Below, piece by piece: positions 63,788 to 64,000 of a DNA stretch of 64,000 nucleotides. The stretch's first letter is position 1. Each line of letters starts with the position of its first letter. A model generated the notes under the pieces. That model saw only the letters and a program-made list of their open reading frames with translations. It was not told where the DNA came from and did no database searches. Source of the stretch: Vogesella margarita (GTDB lineage Bacteria > Pseudomonadota > Gammaproteobacteria > Burkholderiales > Chromobacteriaceae); NCBI RefSeq assembly GCF_028548475.1, contig NZ_JAQQLE010000013.1, positions 62,001 to 126,000 of the forward strand, read 5' to 3'. The translations under genes were made by a program, and so were the position numbers.

Positions 63788-64000
63788 TCAATTGCGTTTC
63801 TTGGGCACCCACGCCCACACCATTTCGCAGCGGATCGGGGATTCGCCGGATTCGTCGGTCACCACCACCGCCACCAGCACGTCACCCTTGTCTTCCGTCG
63901 CCATGCGGCCAACCTGCGCGCGGTCCAGCGTCGCGACCGCCTTCATGTCGCCCTGCGCCCGCTTCAGGTACTCGACCTTCATCGATTTGAGCAGCATCAG
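63788..64000 (-). CDS. Hotdog-fold thioesterase-like protein, DUF4442 type (3' part only)
   Basis: The last 70 or so codons of a gene running off the right edge. The text MKVEYLKRAQGDMKAVATLDRA and VLVAVVVTDESGESPIRCEMVWAWVPKK fits the C-terminal half of the DUF4442 hotdog family, thought to include acyl-CoA thioesterases. It ends ten bases before the start of the enoyl-CoA hydratase gene, so the two are probably co-transcribed. Confidence 0.7.
   Translation of the reverse strand: MMLLKSMKVEYLKRAQGDMKAVATLDRAQVGRMATEDKGDVLVAVVVTDESGESPIRCEMVWAWVPKKRN

Overview
The window is a contiguous stretch of a high-GC (about 65%) betaproteobacterial chromosome. Gene content and protein style point to the order Neisseriales, Chromobacteriaceae side (Vogesella, Chromobacterium and relatives); this is inference from gene families, not a database match. 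The organism looks motile (fliW, motB), respiratory with cbb3-oxidase assembly genes (ccoI, ccoS), able to make ubiquinone without oxygen (ubiU, ubiV, ubiT), and able to use nitrate and putrescine. Almost every base is accounted for by housekeeping and metabolic genes. I see no prophage, CRISPR array, rRNA or tRNA gene.

Layout. 1-1.2 kb: start of a Tat-exported nitrate-type ABC substrate-binding protein, behind a sigma-54 promoter and an ANTAR-type attenuator leader, with the ANTAR regulator nasT upstream. 1.3-10.4 kb: tag, argS, trhP, small and ferritin-like proteins, fliW, typA and a hypothetical gene. 10.4-14.3 kb: a small inverted-repeat element, a quinone oxidoreductase and ccoIS. 14.7-23.1 kb: a tightly overlapping seven-gene plus-strand run (trkA, VOC protein, trkH, slt, NDUFA9-like protein, cca, PrpF-family protein). 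23.2-27.1 kb: an SPFH protein, ppnP and ubiUVT. 27.2-42.8 kb: two HD-GYP-like proteins, cspA, dgt, an AEC transporter, msrB, hflX, umuDC and several hypotheticals. 42.9-47.7 kb: a probable Fur-controlled imelysin / di-heme oxidoreductase / imelysin-like / DUF1513 cluster. 47.7-55.6 kb: phosphodiesterase, acetyltransferase, RNA modification genes, HDOD protein, methyltransferase and an orphan motB. 55.8-62.8 kb: a divergent putrescine catabolism locus (minus strand ald-puuD-puuA-spuC, plus strand puuR-puuC). 62.9-64 kb: enoyl-CoA hydratase-family gene and the edge of a thioesterase-like gene.

The most striking signal is not a gene. A short sequence, AAGGTTGGCCGCAA, or its 13-base core AAGGTTGGCCGCA, occurs 31 times by my reading, in both orientations. 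Six perfect inverted pairs form hairpins between genes, seven more single copies are intergenic, and twelve lie inside genes, read in at least four different ways at the protein level. Density (about one per 2 kb) and placement resemble the DNA uptake sequences of Neisseria and Haemophilus, but the sequence matches none of the dialects I know.

Functional links. The nitrate leader combines nitrogen control (sigma-54) with NasT antitermination. The putrescine operon pairs a pyruvate-type aminotransferase with alanine dehydrogenase, which would regenerate the pyruvate. The imelysin cluster is a periplasmic iron-linked system. Oxygen-linked functions (ccoIS, ubiUVT, an FNR/Anr-like box before an HD-GYP gene) suggest microaerobic or anaerobic life.
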